Numbered from the stretch's first letter, positions 23,566 to 36,700 are shown. The stretch: 64,000 nt of DNA from Polytrichum commune (GCA_950295325.1 OX485807.1:16643001-16707000); one strand, 5' to 3'. Translations and numbers: made by a program. Notes: a model not told the origin generated them from the sequence alone.

Positions 23566-24343
23566 TTCATGGGCATGATAACTTCAAAATAGCTGTCACA
23601 CAACAATGTCCTTACTTTATAAAAGACAAAGCTCATCAAGCACATTTCTCATCCTTTATATCAGATGCCGAGGAGCACGTCTGCAACTCTAATCATGCCT
23701 TGTTCATATCACAGCCTGACAATTATCCTTCCAGATTGCTTCTTATACTTGCTCCTACCCAGTCCCTCAAACAATATGGGTCATGGATACCCGGGAATGT
23801 TATGTTGTCCATACCCGGGAACTGTATTCCTTGGGACACAGTAAACAGAAATCTCTTGTGGAATTATCATCGTCCGGGCCATCATCATATTAACGAAAAA
23901 AATTCCAGCAACGCAAGAAACTCTCAAAATTTCACGAGGGAGCAGCTACATACACACAAAAGTCCATTTTAGAGAGCAATGCAAGTAATCATTGACGAGG
24001 AACCCTCCCTAAAATTACAAGAGAAATACCATCATCATCATTTCCGGAAACAGATAAATGTGTTTAAAATTGTGGTAATTGTACTGAGATCATTTGGCCG
24101 AGGTTTCCCATCCTGCGCGAGCGTGTTGGGCAATTGAACGGCGCTCCTACTGCTCTCGTTATCGGTGACAAAACTGAACATCCCTTTCCCTTGCTCCACT
24201 TTCTTCTTAATCTCCACCTCCTCTCCCCCATCCAACTTCCCTAGCCTGCACACACGATTGCAATTTGTGGAATTCTTCCACCTCTTGGGGGCGTTGGCGA
24301 GGATACTACTCTGAAATCCACATGAAGTCATCATGCCCATGAA
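23566..24343 (-). mobile_element. TIR element (family 3) carrying a captured piece of the hydrolase gene
   Basis: The ends are inverted: TTCATGGGCATGATAACTTCA at 23566-23586 and its reverse complement with one mismatch at 24323-24343. The interior, read on the minus strand, begins with the exon 1 segment of the hydrolase gene (residues GKLDGGEEVEIKKK and GMFSFVTDNESS are legible) and continues through intron 1 sequence, including 'cccgggtat' and 'acccagtccctcaaac' words. There is a frameshift in the exon part near 'CNRVC' and no splice partner, so it is not a gene. The 778-bp length is close to that of the element at 26865-27640. It resembles Pack-type non-autonomous DNA transposons; the superfamily is not assigned. 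Confidence 0.75.
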
Positions 24344-24442
24344 GGTAACAAATGATCATGGGCATAAGAATATCGAATTCTAAATTCTTCAGATCGATCA
24401 GCGATTTTCATCAAACCCTTCTGAAGCGTACTACTAGCGTTC

Positions 24443-25072
24443 TTCATAGGCATGATAACTTCAAAATATCTTTCAAACAGCACTACACTTACTTTATCCA
24501 AAAACTCAGCTCATCAAGCACATTTTTCATCCTTCACATAAGATGTCGAGGAGCACGTCTGCAACTCAAATCGTGCCTTGTTCATATCACAGCCTGACAT
24601 TGAAGTGTCCATATTACATCTCATACTTGCTCCTACCCAGTCCCTCAAACAATATGGGTCATCGAGACCCGGGAATGTTGTGTTGTCCATACCCGGGAAC
24701 TTCTAATCATTAGTTTTTAAGATGGCATTTCACAAATCGTATCAATGGATTCCTCTCAATGCCCTCTTACCAAGCATGTTTCTCCGAGTGTTTGTGAAAG
24801 AAAAAACAAGGAATACAGTTCCTGGGTATGGACAACATAACATTCCCGGGTATCCATGACCCATATTGTTTGAGGGACTGGGTAGGAGCGAGTATACGAA
24901 GCAATCTGGAAGTTTATCTATCAGGCTGTGATATGAACAAGACACGATTTGAGTTGCAGACGTGCTCCTCGGCATCTGATATAAAGGATGAGAAATGTGC
25001 TTGATGAGCCTTTTCTTTTGATTAAAGAACATTGTTGTGTGACAGCTATTTTGAAGTTATGATGCCCATGAA
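24443..25072. mobile_element. family-3 element variant with palindromic arms, no captured exon
   Basis: The left end, TTCATAGGCATGATAACTTC at 24443, and the right end, the reverse complement at 25052-25072, enclose 630 bp. Positions 24443-24702 and 24796-25072 are inverted copies of the same terminal ~260 bp (the 'ggagcacgtctgcaactc', 'acccagtccctcaaac' and 'cccgggaatgtt' block), separated by ~95 bp of unrelated sequence. The exon-derived part is absent. Confidence 0.65.
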
Positions 25073-25545
25073 GATATCAAATGGAAGAAACCCAGTTCAT
25101 GGATCGATCTAAGCAACATGGATCGGTGATGAAGGAATTAGAATGCAACTTTCGATCGATCAAGAGTGTGGTTGTACCCAAGAGTGCCGGAGTTGTTGAG
25201 TGGATCTCCGACGGGGAGGTTATAAAATGCTCGAGGAATCTGGACGTAAAGGACCCCCGGGGAGTTCTCAATGTGTGGTAACACTCTCCCGAGATAACTC
25301 AGGCGCAGGATCATGTCTGCGTCCATAATGTCGACGTTGTACTCAACCGCCAAGAATTTCAACCTGTGGTTCAAGTTCCCACACTTCAAGTGGTGTGGGA
25401 TGCCTTCCTTCTTCTCGCTCCTTAGATACTCGACTCGACCTCCTGTCTCCACAAAAACCAAGTTGCAAACACTTTGAGCTGCACCTGATAATTCAAATAA
25501 ACTATAAGTGAGAAAGTGCTTACCAAACTTAGAAATGCTCAATCC
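25073..25545. other. flank of family-3 element with overlapping unassigned open frames
   Basis: Two overlapping frames are open here: plus 25081-25281 (66 codons) and minus 25138-25542 (134 codons, containing AVEYNVDIMDADMILRLSYL). I recognise no domain in either. The first ~95 bp is the repeat flank shared with 27641-27735. Base composition is locally less AT-rich than the surroundings, so a captured or decayed gene fragment is possible. Confidence 0.3.
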
Positions 25546-26864
25546 ATTTGAGGTTGTTAGCCGAGTTTTATGGGAGTTTGATATACACCAACAAATTATT
25601 CAACTAGGAAGAGCACACATAGCGTTCGGACTTGGACATTATCAAGCACTAGAATTTGATGGAATATTACAATGTCGGCCAAGAGTGCAAATGCAAATCG
25701 ATATTCATTTGCAAATCCAAATTTACATGTTAAATTTTATGTAATATATGAAATGGATTAGACATGCAATTGCATATTGATGACATTAGATCGTCACCTC
25801 CTACCTCCTTTAAACCAATATGAAAATCAGAGATGAGCCAGAGACACCATAATCATCTATAATTTGAAATAATGTTTAGTTGTGAAGGTTGGCTAAACTA
25901 GGATCTGTAAAGTGTTTAAACCTAAATGAAGCAAAAAAGACTAATGAACAAGAGTTGTGAAGGTACATAAGAAGATACAAGTGTGAAGTAAAATCTCAAG
26001 TTTTACAAGAGAAACGGCTTGGGGACAACTTCATCATGTTTAGAGGTATTGAATCACGAGAACTTAATCGACCTCAAATTTTCTTCAGGAGTTGATTCAA
26101 GCAAGAGGTGCTTTGTTGTTGTTGTTTATCCTTCAGTCAAGGACTCATCTATTGCTACATAATCTAAGCTCATCAAGAACATAATCTAGTACTCAAGCAG
26201 TTGCCCATTTCCCCCGCTCACCCACATGTCACACACAACACCAACAACACCAACAACACCAACACTAATGCAAGCCCAAGCCCCCTTGTGGCCCTCAAAC
26301 CCTCGGACTAAACCATGCCCTAAGTCCCCCTATAAGTTGGCCTTCTCTGAAAAAATTAATAAAAAATTAATAAAAATATATATGAAAGAGAATAGATAGT
26401 TGGGGTCTGGATGGTGACCCTTGCATAAGAAAAAGATACTTATAATAAATTCTAAAATTAATTTTTGAAGGTAAAAAACTTTTCTAATTAGAACGTTTAT
26501 GATATCATCGGATTCCTCTCAACGTCTTCTTTCTATGCATGTTGTTTGTCTTTGCATAATAACAAATTGTAAACTCTTAGATGCATTAGAAGAAGGGAAT
26601 AATAAGGAGTTGCTTTTGAAAGAAGAGTTGCCACCCTGGGCTCGCAACACTAATGGACACACATACTAGTAGTACGCTTGAGAAGGGTTGGATGAAAATC
26701 GCTGATCGATCTGAAGAATTTAACTTTGGAGGCGACATGAAGGAAGATCGACCAATTTGAAGTTGATGATAACTTCAAAATAGCTTTCAAACAACATAAC
26801 ACTTATTATCCAATGGAAGATATTCTCATGCCCATGATCTTCATACCCATTATCATTTGTTACC
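25546..26864. other. intergenic, repeats only
   Basis: No gene is seen. A 'caacac/caccaacaa' microsatellite lies at about 26235-26273. The part 26690-26864 ('gaaaatcgctgatcgatctgaagaattt', 'gataacttcaaaatagctttcaaac') is inverted relative to 24350-24480, again showing segmental duplication around the family-3 elements. Confidence 0.45.
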
Positions 26865-27640
26865 TTCATGGGCATGATAACTTCATGTGGAATTGAGAGT
26901 AGTATCTTCGCCAACGCCCACAAGAGGTGGAAGAATTCCACAAATTGCAATCGTGTGTGCAGGGAAGTTGGATGGGGGAGAGGAGGTGGAGATTAAGAAG
27001 AAAGAGGAGCGGGGGAAAGGGATGTTCAGTTTTGTCACCGATAACGAGAGCAGTAGCTAAGGGGCGCCGTTCAATTGCCCATCACACCCGCGCAGGATGG
27101 GAAACCTCGGCCAAATGATCTCAGTACAATTACCACAATTTTAAACACATTTATCTGTTTCCGGAAATGATGATGATGGTATTTCTCTTGAAATTTGAGG
27201 GAGGTTTCCTCGTCAATGATTAACTGGTATTGCTCTCTAAAATGGACTTTTGTGTGTATGTAGCTGCTCCCTCGTGAAATTTTGAGAGTTTCTTGCGTTG
27301 CTGGAATTTTTTTCGTTAATATGACGATGGCCCGGACGATGATAATTCCACAAGAGATTTCTGTTTACTGTGTCCCAAGGAATACAGTTCCCGGGTATGG
27401 ACAACATAACATTCCCGGGTATCCATGACCCATATTGTTTGAGGGACTGGGTAGGAGCGAGTTTAAGAAGCAATCTGAAAGGTTACCTATGAGGCTGTGA
27501 TATGAACTAGACACGATTAGAGTTGCAGACGTGCTCCTTGACATCTGATATAAAGGATGAGAAATGTGCTTGATGAGCCTTATCTTTTTATTAAGAACAT
27601 TGTTGTGTGACAGCTATTTTGAAGTTATGATGCCCATGAA
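26865..27640 (+). mobile_element. TIR element (family 3) carrying a captured piece of the hydrolase gene, second copy
   Basis: The ends are TTCATGGGCATGATAACTTCA at 26865-26885 and its reverse complement with one mismatch at 27620-27640; 776 bp. From about 26885 the sequence follows hydrolase exon 1 (GKLDGGEEVEIKKK, GMFSFVTDNESSS), then intron 1 past the donor. A 4-nt 'ctaa' insertion near 27056 creates a stop in the captured frame. It is the opposite orientation to the 23566-24343 copy and shares its outer flanks. Confidence 0.78.
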
Positions 27641-28017
27641 GATATCGAATGGAAGAAACCCAGTTCATGGATCGATCTAAGTAACATGGATCGGTGATGA
27701 AGGAATTAGAATGCAACTTTCGATCAATCAAGACTTCGTGATAAGTACTGCATGACTAACACATGGTGATCTAATATCTCATGGTGGCAACTCCCCCAGG
27801 CTTCAGATTAACAGTTTTTCCTAGATTACTTGTTTAATGAAGTACGAATTCTAATGAATAAGTTGGTATATTATCATCTCACAAACATGAGTTACATGTT
27901 TGGAAAGAGCAAGGGAGGCATTGAGAGTAATCCATTGATACCATTGTCATGGGTGTGACATGATGTCTCAATCAGAAAAGGCGAGGCTACAAATTTACAC
28001 TTTCAAATATGACATAT

Positions 28018-28648
28018 TTAAGTAAGTCTGGACATATTTTCAAATTTTGGACTTTGTGGTTGTTCAATCCTATGGGTGGATCCATCAATACACTTCTAAT
28101 ATATCTAAAATTTTATGGGCAATTTGTGCATCCTTAGTGATTACTTGAATGTTATACTACCAAAAGATGATGGGAAAAAAATCCAAATATATCATTAGTA
28201 TGTTAAACTTGTATAAATAAGTGTTGAATAGTGAAAGTATAATTAAAAAATGGTTATAAGACTATCACAATCAATACTAACACATGTTAAGTGAAAACTA
28301 GAATAAGTCCTAGTCTAGAATTATAACATGTTGAATTCTATCTCAAGATCTTACGATAAGATTGTATGGTAAGATCCTCCAATAGAATATGTAGAGTTGA
28401 TTATGATAGTACATAGCAATTGTTTTGATTATGTTTTCACTATTCAACATTTATTTGTATATATTTCACATTAAAAAATAGTTTTTTTAAATCCATCATA
28501 TTTTAATAGCATAACATTCAAGTAATCAATAAGGATTGACATGTCTTCCATAAGATTTAGATATATCAAAAGTGTATTGTAGGATCCTATGATAGAATTG
28601 AAGCAACCAAAAAGTTCAAATTTTGAAAATATGTCCAAATTTACTTAA
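28018..28648. mobile_element. 631-bp foldback element with ~255-bp inverted arms
   Basis: The left arm (28018-28276) and right arm (28394-28648) are inverted copies. They share 'ttaagtaa', 'ggacatattttcaaa', 'caatacacttctaatatatctaaa', 'gattacttgaatgttat', 'gttgaatagtgaaa' and 'actatcacaatcaa'. The spacer contains 'aagatcttacgataagattgtatggtaagatcc', part of which recurs inverted at about 28670-28745 with the 'catgttgaattctatc' word. No coding capacity. Confidence 0.7.
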
Positions 28649-30078
28649 ATAAAACATCTCTGCACATTTTATCGTAGAATCTTACCATATAATTATCCTA
28701 TCGTAGGAACTATGATAGAACTCAACATGGTGTAATTGTGGACTTGGACTTAGTCGAATTTTACTTAAATATCAAATAGGTGTGGCATTGTGATCAAAAT
28801 ATTCAGTATGTAGTTGCATCCAAGTGTGCCCATGTTGTGTATCCTATTTGAACCCAAATTTTGATTTAATCCATTTAAAGAGTTCACTTGAAGAATGTGT
28901 TAATTTTAAATCTAAAGTTACTTTTGACATAATTACCTTGAAGTGAAAATTACCTTTATAGCTCAAGTACATGTGTTTGTGCATGTCGAGTCCCAAATAG
29001 GGTCTCTTAGATGCTTAGGGTTTAAGCTATACTCTTATTGGCTTAATAAAAACTAGAGTTTTAATCATGCATATTCTTTCTCATCAGCGTTCAATATTTG
29101 CACACAAAACCTCCAACAAACTCTCAATTGTTTCCACATGCCATAGGAGTGAGACGTGTCTATCATTGGAGTGGCAAAAATAATAATTATTAAGATGAAA
29201 GGACTTCGTGATAATATTACTCAGTTGATGAATTATGTTTAGGTGTCCTAACTTCAAATTTAGTTTGAGGCATTGGGATTCCGACATCCCGAAGCTTTAT
29301 TCTCGAATCTAATGTGGGGCCCATGAACACAACTCATCAATTGAGTAATTTTATGCCAGAAAGAGAAAGTTTATTCACGCAAGGGTAGCTCTATATGTTG
29401 TACTTCTTTTTATGTCTCCCATCGGTCGAAGTACCCTCCTAATTTTCATAAGACATGCAGATGTTTCTACTAGTTTGGCTCATCTAGGAGCTCAATGACT
29501 TGCCTCCTCATAACTTGAGTCATTTGAAGTTGTGAAACGTGAGGGATGACCTTGGCACTTGCATTTGATAGACTAATTTGTATGAGTACACAAACGTCAT
29601 ATTAGATTGAAATTCAAAATGGTCCTTAAGTCATGTCATGGCAATCCATATTTTGCATCACAATAACCATCTTTCCAAAACCACATAGGTGCATACTTCC
29701 TATAAACCACCTAATTGGAAAGTAATACAAGGTGGTTGCCACGTAAGTACAAGCAGTTAGAGATCAATAGGTCATTTATATATAATAATAAAAATGCCAA
29801 GAGATTTGCTACACGTGCTACAAATGGAAAGTACAATGTTTTCCATGACATTTTAGATTTTATTTGAAACACAATGGTCAACACCTTCATACTATATGAA
29901 ACTAATCACCAAATCTCAACCAAAGGTTCCTCAGACTGCCATTTAGGTTTGATAGAAACATAAGGTACCTATTTTTAATGTAGATGGGGATGGCTCAAAA
30001 TGTGAGTCCATTAGTATTATGCCTGGTAACTGGAAACTATCCCTCCGTGGTGAGGAAAAACATGTAAGAGGTACCCCA
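28649..30078. other. intergenic, no gene seen
   Basis: The first ~100 bp is an inverted relative of the spacer of the foldback element. The rest is AT-rich with short open frames and no recognised domain. Confidence 0.4.
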
Positions 30079-30447
30079 CAAGTGTTAGTTTGGTATCGTC
30101 TTTATTTGACACCATCTGGGTACCTAAAAATATTATTTCACATTTTTTTGATACGAATATGGTGTGGGTATTTGACAATCATTTTGTTTTCCATACCATT
30201 CGGGTGTACGTACCATGCAAGGACCATGATACCTCAACAAAATTGCTCTAGTATCAATATGATTTTAGAATAGTATTGACCCAAATAGTAACCTCGGGTG
30301 TACACAGATTCTCTCATCTTGTGATACCCACCAAGTATCAATATCAGACTGGTATAACGATTTTGATGCCCACAGGTAGGTTCTTTGATCCCAATATTGA
30401 TATTGATTATCGATACCCATGCATTCACCTATATACCGGTCTACCTT
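30079..30447 (+). mobile_element. MITE-like element, family 2 (copy 2)
   Basis: It starts 'caagtgttagtttggtatcg' and ends 'atataccggtctacctt'. It shares the ordered internal words of the family, including 'cttgtgatacccaccaagta' and 'tcaatatcagactggt'. It lies just downstream of the PPR gene. Confidence 0.72.
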
Positions 30448-30718
30448 GCTGCATGTTATTTCTAATGACAGAGGGCTTCTTTCAGGTTACCTAGTCCATG
30501 CACAGTGTAGTGGCAAACATAGTTTTATGCAGTATCTAGTATGACAAGAAAGCATATGGATGGGTAAATCTATGTCATTTTGCAAAGAAAAAACAACCCA
30601 AAAGCATTCTTTACATCCTCATCAAACTGTGATTATACAACCAAGTGGAAAGCACTTGATACTAGAGTTGTAGGGCTCTGACATGATCTACTGAAAAAAA
30701 ATCCTGGCTGTAAATGCC

Positions 30719-33700
30719 TCATATCAATTGAGCAGCACCCTTCAGAGCTGCTTTACTTTCTTGCGAAAGTCCGCGAAGGTGGACTTTTGTCTCGAATGCT
30801 TTCTGTTTTAGACCTACGCTTTGATATGCTAACACAGTCATTCGTAAAATGTTGACATCTGCTTCCAATCTGCAAAATTAGAGCACAATCAGTCTCTTCT
30901 CCAGATCCACACAATAGGGACAGCTAAATGAATGCCCCAAACACCAGCAAAGTCTGTGCAAGCCTGATAAGCTACTATTAATGTCCCTACATTAGGTGTT
31001 GAAACCAGTGTGGGACGGTTTCACCTATTTTTGATACTTGTTCAGGTATATATAATAAGTATTTTATGAATCAATTATATCATTATAGTCTGAGAATTTG
31101 AGGATGTTTTAGTTTTTGATACCATTAGGATCTATATACCATCCAAGAATCTTCATACCTTTGTAAGATTACCCTACCATCAGTTGGTACTAGGATGGTA
31201 TTGACCCGAATAATGACTCGGGTATACAAAGATTCTTTCATCTCGTGATGCCCACCAAGTATCCATTTCAGACTGGTATTAAAAATAAGATACAGGTCAG
31301 GTAGGTTCTTTGATGACATTATTAAATTGTCATGGACACCATACATTCACCTAAATACAGGTCCAACATTGGTTGACACAGGTTTCTTCCTGGGGGCATC
31401 GCTGAATGATGATGAGAACTAGCACAAGGTACCTATTGGGATATGACGACAGATGGTGTCAGTGCAATAAAGGCTATCTGTTCTACATGCGGGTCAGATT
31501 AGGCATAAATAAACTATTTTTGGCCAAAAGTGCCACGTGTCATCACATGAGCGATTGGAATATCTTCAAAGTTGATGTGGAAATTGAATTTAGGCAAAGA
31601 TGTGTCCCATCAGACCTGAGTGTATGGTATTGACCAAGAGGTTGAAATTGGGTTACTTACCCACTAGAGAGGACCTCTCCGTAAATCTCAAGATAGGCCT
31701 CCCACAGCTTCAGTTCTGCCAAGCATGAGAGAATCGGTGTGTAGGTTTGCAATGTTGGCTCCAAACCTGCTGTTTTGAAACATCCTAAAATCTGTTTCAG
31801 CATCACAAACCACAGACCTTAAGCATTCCTATTTTGGAGGTTGTGAATTTCTAGGCCTCCAATTTAGAATTCTGGGCAAGATGCAGAATATGGACATGGA
31901 AGTAGTTGTTGTGCGTGACTATTAACCAATAATTTTAACTTCGACTCCCAAAAATGCTGCTCACCTCTAGACATTTTTGCCACTTCAAGCCCTGTGCAAA
32001 GGCCTCAATCATGATGTTATAAATTTGCAGAGACGGCTTGAGCCCAGCCTCCTTCAGCTCATGGTAAACCTAAAGGCACAATAGGTCCAAAAGGGGACTT
32101 GTTAGCAATATCCTCTACATAAGTGACACCAACCTTGTTTGCACATGAACTGGAATATCAAATTTCTTGCATAGTTCTACAATGTAGTTATTCAGATTTC
32201 ACTACATTTTTGCAGCTTCTTCAAGAACCAAGAGAAAAGAATGACATTTCAGTCAATTTAACTAAACAAGGCATAAATTGAAAAAAGATTGTCAGCAATT
32301 TCATGTCTTATCTGCCTTCCCAACCCGTTCAATTTTCTTTAAATTGATCTCTTGATTTTGGGACGAGTGCATTAAAAGAAGTCAGTAAAACCAGTTTAAA
32401 CCTGTCGTGGCTCTCAAAACACATTGCACCATTGCAACAGTACCTTATGTAATCGGTCAATTTTTCCACTTCTACCAACGGCACTAAGTAGAAGTGTGAT
32501 CATAATGTCTGTCAGATAAAATTTTGTTGCACGTAAATCGTCATACAACTGAAGTGCAGTCTTCCAATCTTTTAGCCTGCACAGAAGAACAAGAATGGTC
32601 AGAAGAGACTGGTGGTATCCATTTATACATCAAAATCTATTCTGTTCACTGAGAACAATACATGTACAGGATACATTCACTTAAACACATTGAATTCAAG
32701 CTCAGGTTTAGGGATTCATTAGTCAAGATAAACTGAACATAATGAAGGCAGAATGTCAGCCTGATGTCAGTGACATGGTTTTTGGTAAATAATAGAAACT
32801 CACTTGTTGCAAGCCGATAACATCTCTGTGTAGGCTACTTCATCAAATAAAATGCCCCTTTCTTGGAAGCTTTTTCCTATGCGAAGGGATTCTTCTGGAT
32901 AATTGCCTTTGTTCAACGCTACCAAAAGTGCTCCACATGAGACAGCATCTAGAGATATTCCTGCCGATACCATTTCCTCAAATACCAAACCAGCATCATT
33001 GTGCATCCCTACACATCACATAGCACCATGGAAATTCAGCTCCTTCTTCAAGCTTCATGGTGTAAGAGCCAACATTCTTCAGGATCATCCTGTAAATATA
33101 CTCCCTCTTATATACTATGTTCTGATGACAGCTTACTTCAGACAAAACAGCATCAGAGAAGTATATAGCTGAATCCCAGCTTTATTAGAAAAACAATTGT
33201 GACAAAAGACAAGGCTAATAAGGTAATGCCAGGCTCTCACAGAGACTTGTTATGACCTTTAAGAATAGAATGCATACATACATATGAGAGCATTGTAGGA
33301 GACAACAAAAGCAGAGCCAAACCTGCATTGATGTAACTATGCATTAGACTTGTGTACGTAACTACATTTGGTGAACACCCAGACTTCTGCATGTCATCAA
33401 AAATTGCACGGGCCTCACTGTGCATACCCTGCACACAAGGTTTTTGCCCACATTACACACCTGTCCTACTGTAATAGAACCTTTCCGACAAGCCAAAATA
33501 CACCTTGAATAACCAAAAGCTTCAAGAAAGAAGATGGATTGGTTTTCCATTACACATGACACTGTAGCTCTAAGCTATTCCATGTTGACTGGGACTTCTA
33601 ACCACATACAAGAGTATGCAGTATCAAGTCTCACTTAGCTCATTTTCACTTCCTATTTTGTGCTACAAGTTTTCTCATGTGTGAAGGGTTCCAACTTTCT

Positions 33701-36700
33701 ACGATACTTTCAAGTTCACAGGACTTGCACACCTGAATTGCATAGGTGTGAATAAGAGCTGAGCAGGGCTCAACACTCAAGGCAACTCCCATATCAATCA
33801 TCTTGTCATAAAAGTTCCTGGCATCTTTGTAATCTCCCGATTTTCCAGATGCACTGATAAGACTTGAAAAGGTGACCCCATCAGGTTCAATACCTTGCAA
33901 TTCCATAACTTTTAGAAGCTCCATTGCTTCATTCCATAATCTTGAACCCAAATAAGCTTGAATGCTGGCATTAAAGGCATTAACATTCAATTTAATATTT
34001 CGAACTTTTGCTTCATGGAAAACATCGGCTATTTTCTCAGGGCATCGGCCTTGTGCACATGCTGTGAACAATGAGCAAATTGTAACAACATTTGGCTCAA
34101 CTCCAGCCTCTGCCATATCATGCAATAGTTCACGTGCTTGATTGTACTTGCCAGCAGCTGCATAGGCATCAACTAGGGAATTGAATGTGATAAGGTTAGG
34201 TCTTCGTGATCGCTTCTTCATAAGGTCAAAAACTTCTTGGGCTTTCTCTAAGTGACCAGACTTCCCATATGCATTAAGTAGGGAGGTGTAACTAACGACA
34301 TCTGGTTCAAATCCTGCTTCAACCAGTAGCCCAAAAACTTTTAAAGCCTCTGTGTGCCTTCCACAAGATGCATAAGCCCCCAAGAGTGTGTTGTAGGTCA
34401 CTATTGTAGGAGCTATGCTTTCCCCTGACAACACCAACACAGCAGCTCTCAGAAAAATTAGTAGAGAAACTCTAAGCTCTTGCCAAATATTCAATTGCAT
34501 TTCCATATATTTGGGGGCCATTTTTTTGAGAGACTTAACCTGAGATAATGATATCCCTTCGCAACTAAGGGACACATGAACAGGTCTGGAAAAAGATTCT
34601 CACCAATCATCATATCGAAAATGTCACGTGCTTTGGTCACCTGCCCACATACAGCATAGACATGCAGAAGAGAGTTAAAGGTGATCACATCTGGTTTGCA
34701 CCCATTCATCTTCCTCATTTCAAAGAAGAGCTTGATGGCATCGTCATAATGCCCTAACTTGGTCAGGCAACTCAGTATAATGTTGTGACTGAAACGGTCG
34801 ACAGGAACATTTTTTGAGACAAGGTGTTTGTAAAATGCAAGAGCTAGATGTGGTTGGCCTCCTGTTTTGAATGCTGAGAGAATGGTGTTGTGGGTGACAA
34901 GGTCCGGGCCAACTCCATTATCTGTCATTCGTTTGCATACTTCCAAGGCTTGCTGCCATTTACCACTCCTCCCACATGCGCTCATGAGGTTATTGTATGA
35001 GGTGCGACTCGGGGGTATCTGTACAGCAGCATTTACATTAGACTACCATTTGCAACAACTAGTCCAAGAACTGCAATGGCAACTAATGGCAATAGACAAA
35101 CTATTGCCCATTAAACTGTTATACTAAGACTCCTGGTTTCTCCAATTTGCAGGGCCACAGAATTGATCTGTACTAAAGAGCATGTACATACCAGTGTTGG
35201 ACCGGTATCACCTTCTTTTTTTTGACACCCCTTGAGCATATTTAATGAGGATTTCACAAAACATTCAAACCAGTATGGTCTGGGTATCTGAGGTTGTTTT
35301 TGTTTTTGATACTATTAGGATCTATATACCATCCAAACATTCATATCTAGGTATGATTACCCTAGTATCAATTATGGCACGAGGATGGTATTGACCTGAA
35401 TGATGAATTAGGTGTACAAAGATTCTTTCATCTTGTGATATCCACCAAGTATCAATATCAGACTGGTGTCACAAATAAGATACAGGTTGGGTAGGTTCTT
35501 TAATACCATTATTAATATTGTATATCGATACCATGCATCCACCTATATACCAGTCCACCAAGCATAATCAGAGCTATAGGTATAAACCCCCCACATGTAC
35601 ATAAACAGAGGATGGAATGGAAGGGTGCACCCTCTTCTGCAATTGTTAAAACTTACAGCAGCCCGTAGCATGTCTTCAAAAATTTGAGTTGCCCATGTCC
35701 ACTGACCAGCCCGTCCATGCACATTCATCAGTGCATTGTAGGTCTCCACATCAGGCTTACACCTGACTCCATCATGGACCTCCAAAAATCAGAACCTTGA
35801 TGAATTGACAAACAACTGGTGTCTTTGATGCTCTTGTTTTATATCCTTTTGGTCCATCAAGACAGACCCTACCATCTTTCCTCTACAGTGTGAATTTCAT
35901 CTTTATCTAAGAAGTTGGAGATTGTCAGACTTGTTACACAGCAAGGTCCTCCAACTATCCCAAGTACTTAGATCCTAAAATGCCACAATTACCTGACCTC
36001 CATTCCTGCATTTCAAAGAAGAGGCCCCGCGCATGGTCTGCTCGTTGGTTCCTGGCATGCAACCAGATCATACAGTTGTAGATGTCAGTTCGTGCTCGAT
36101 AACATCGCTGATTCTTCATCCAGTTGAACACCCGAACACTGTGCTCATTAGCCCCTGTCCTCGTGATTTCCTGTCAATATTAAAAACAACAACATTTCCC
36201 ATGCTATCAGTCAGAGCCCAATATTCTCCACATAAGGTATGTGGGCTTTATATGGTCACTTCTCCTGATCGGATGCCTACATTTGCGTGGTACATGGCAA
36301 GGTTTATAGTTAAGAACGGACATCATAAAGACATGTGTTACGATGAGATTGGACTATGTGCTCAGAATATAGATACCTTTCTAGGTTCAATCATTAACAC
36401 AATTGGGATGGCCTATGCAATCACATTGAAAAAAGGAGAACCTTCAACTTATACCTTTTGCATCTCAACTCTGATTCTGAAACTCGAAATGACAATCTTC
36501 GTGAGAGAAGGAGAATCTTCAATTTGATGTCTTATGACTTTTGCATCTCAACTCCGCTTCTGAAACTTAAAATGACAATCGTCGTGATTCATCGCAATTC
36601 CTAACCAAAAGAGAGGACCTGAGAGAAAGAGAATCTTCACTTTGATCTCTTATGACTATTGCATCTCGTAAACTCCGATTCTGAACCTTGAAACGAATCA

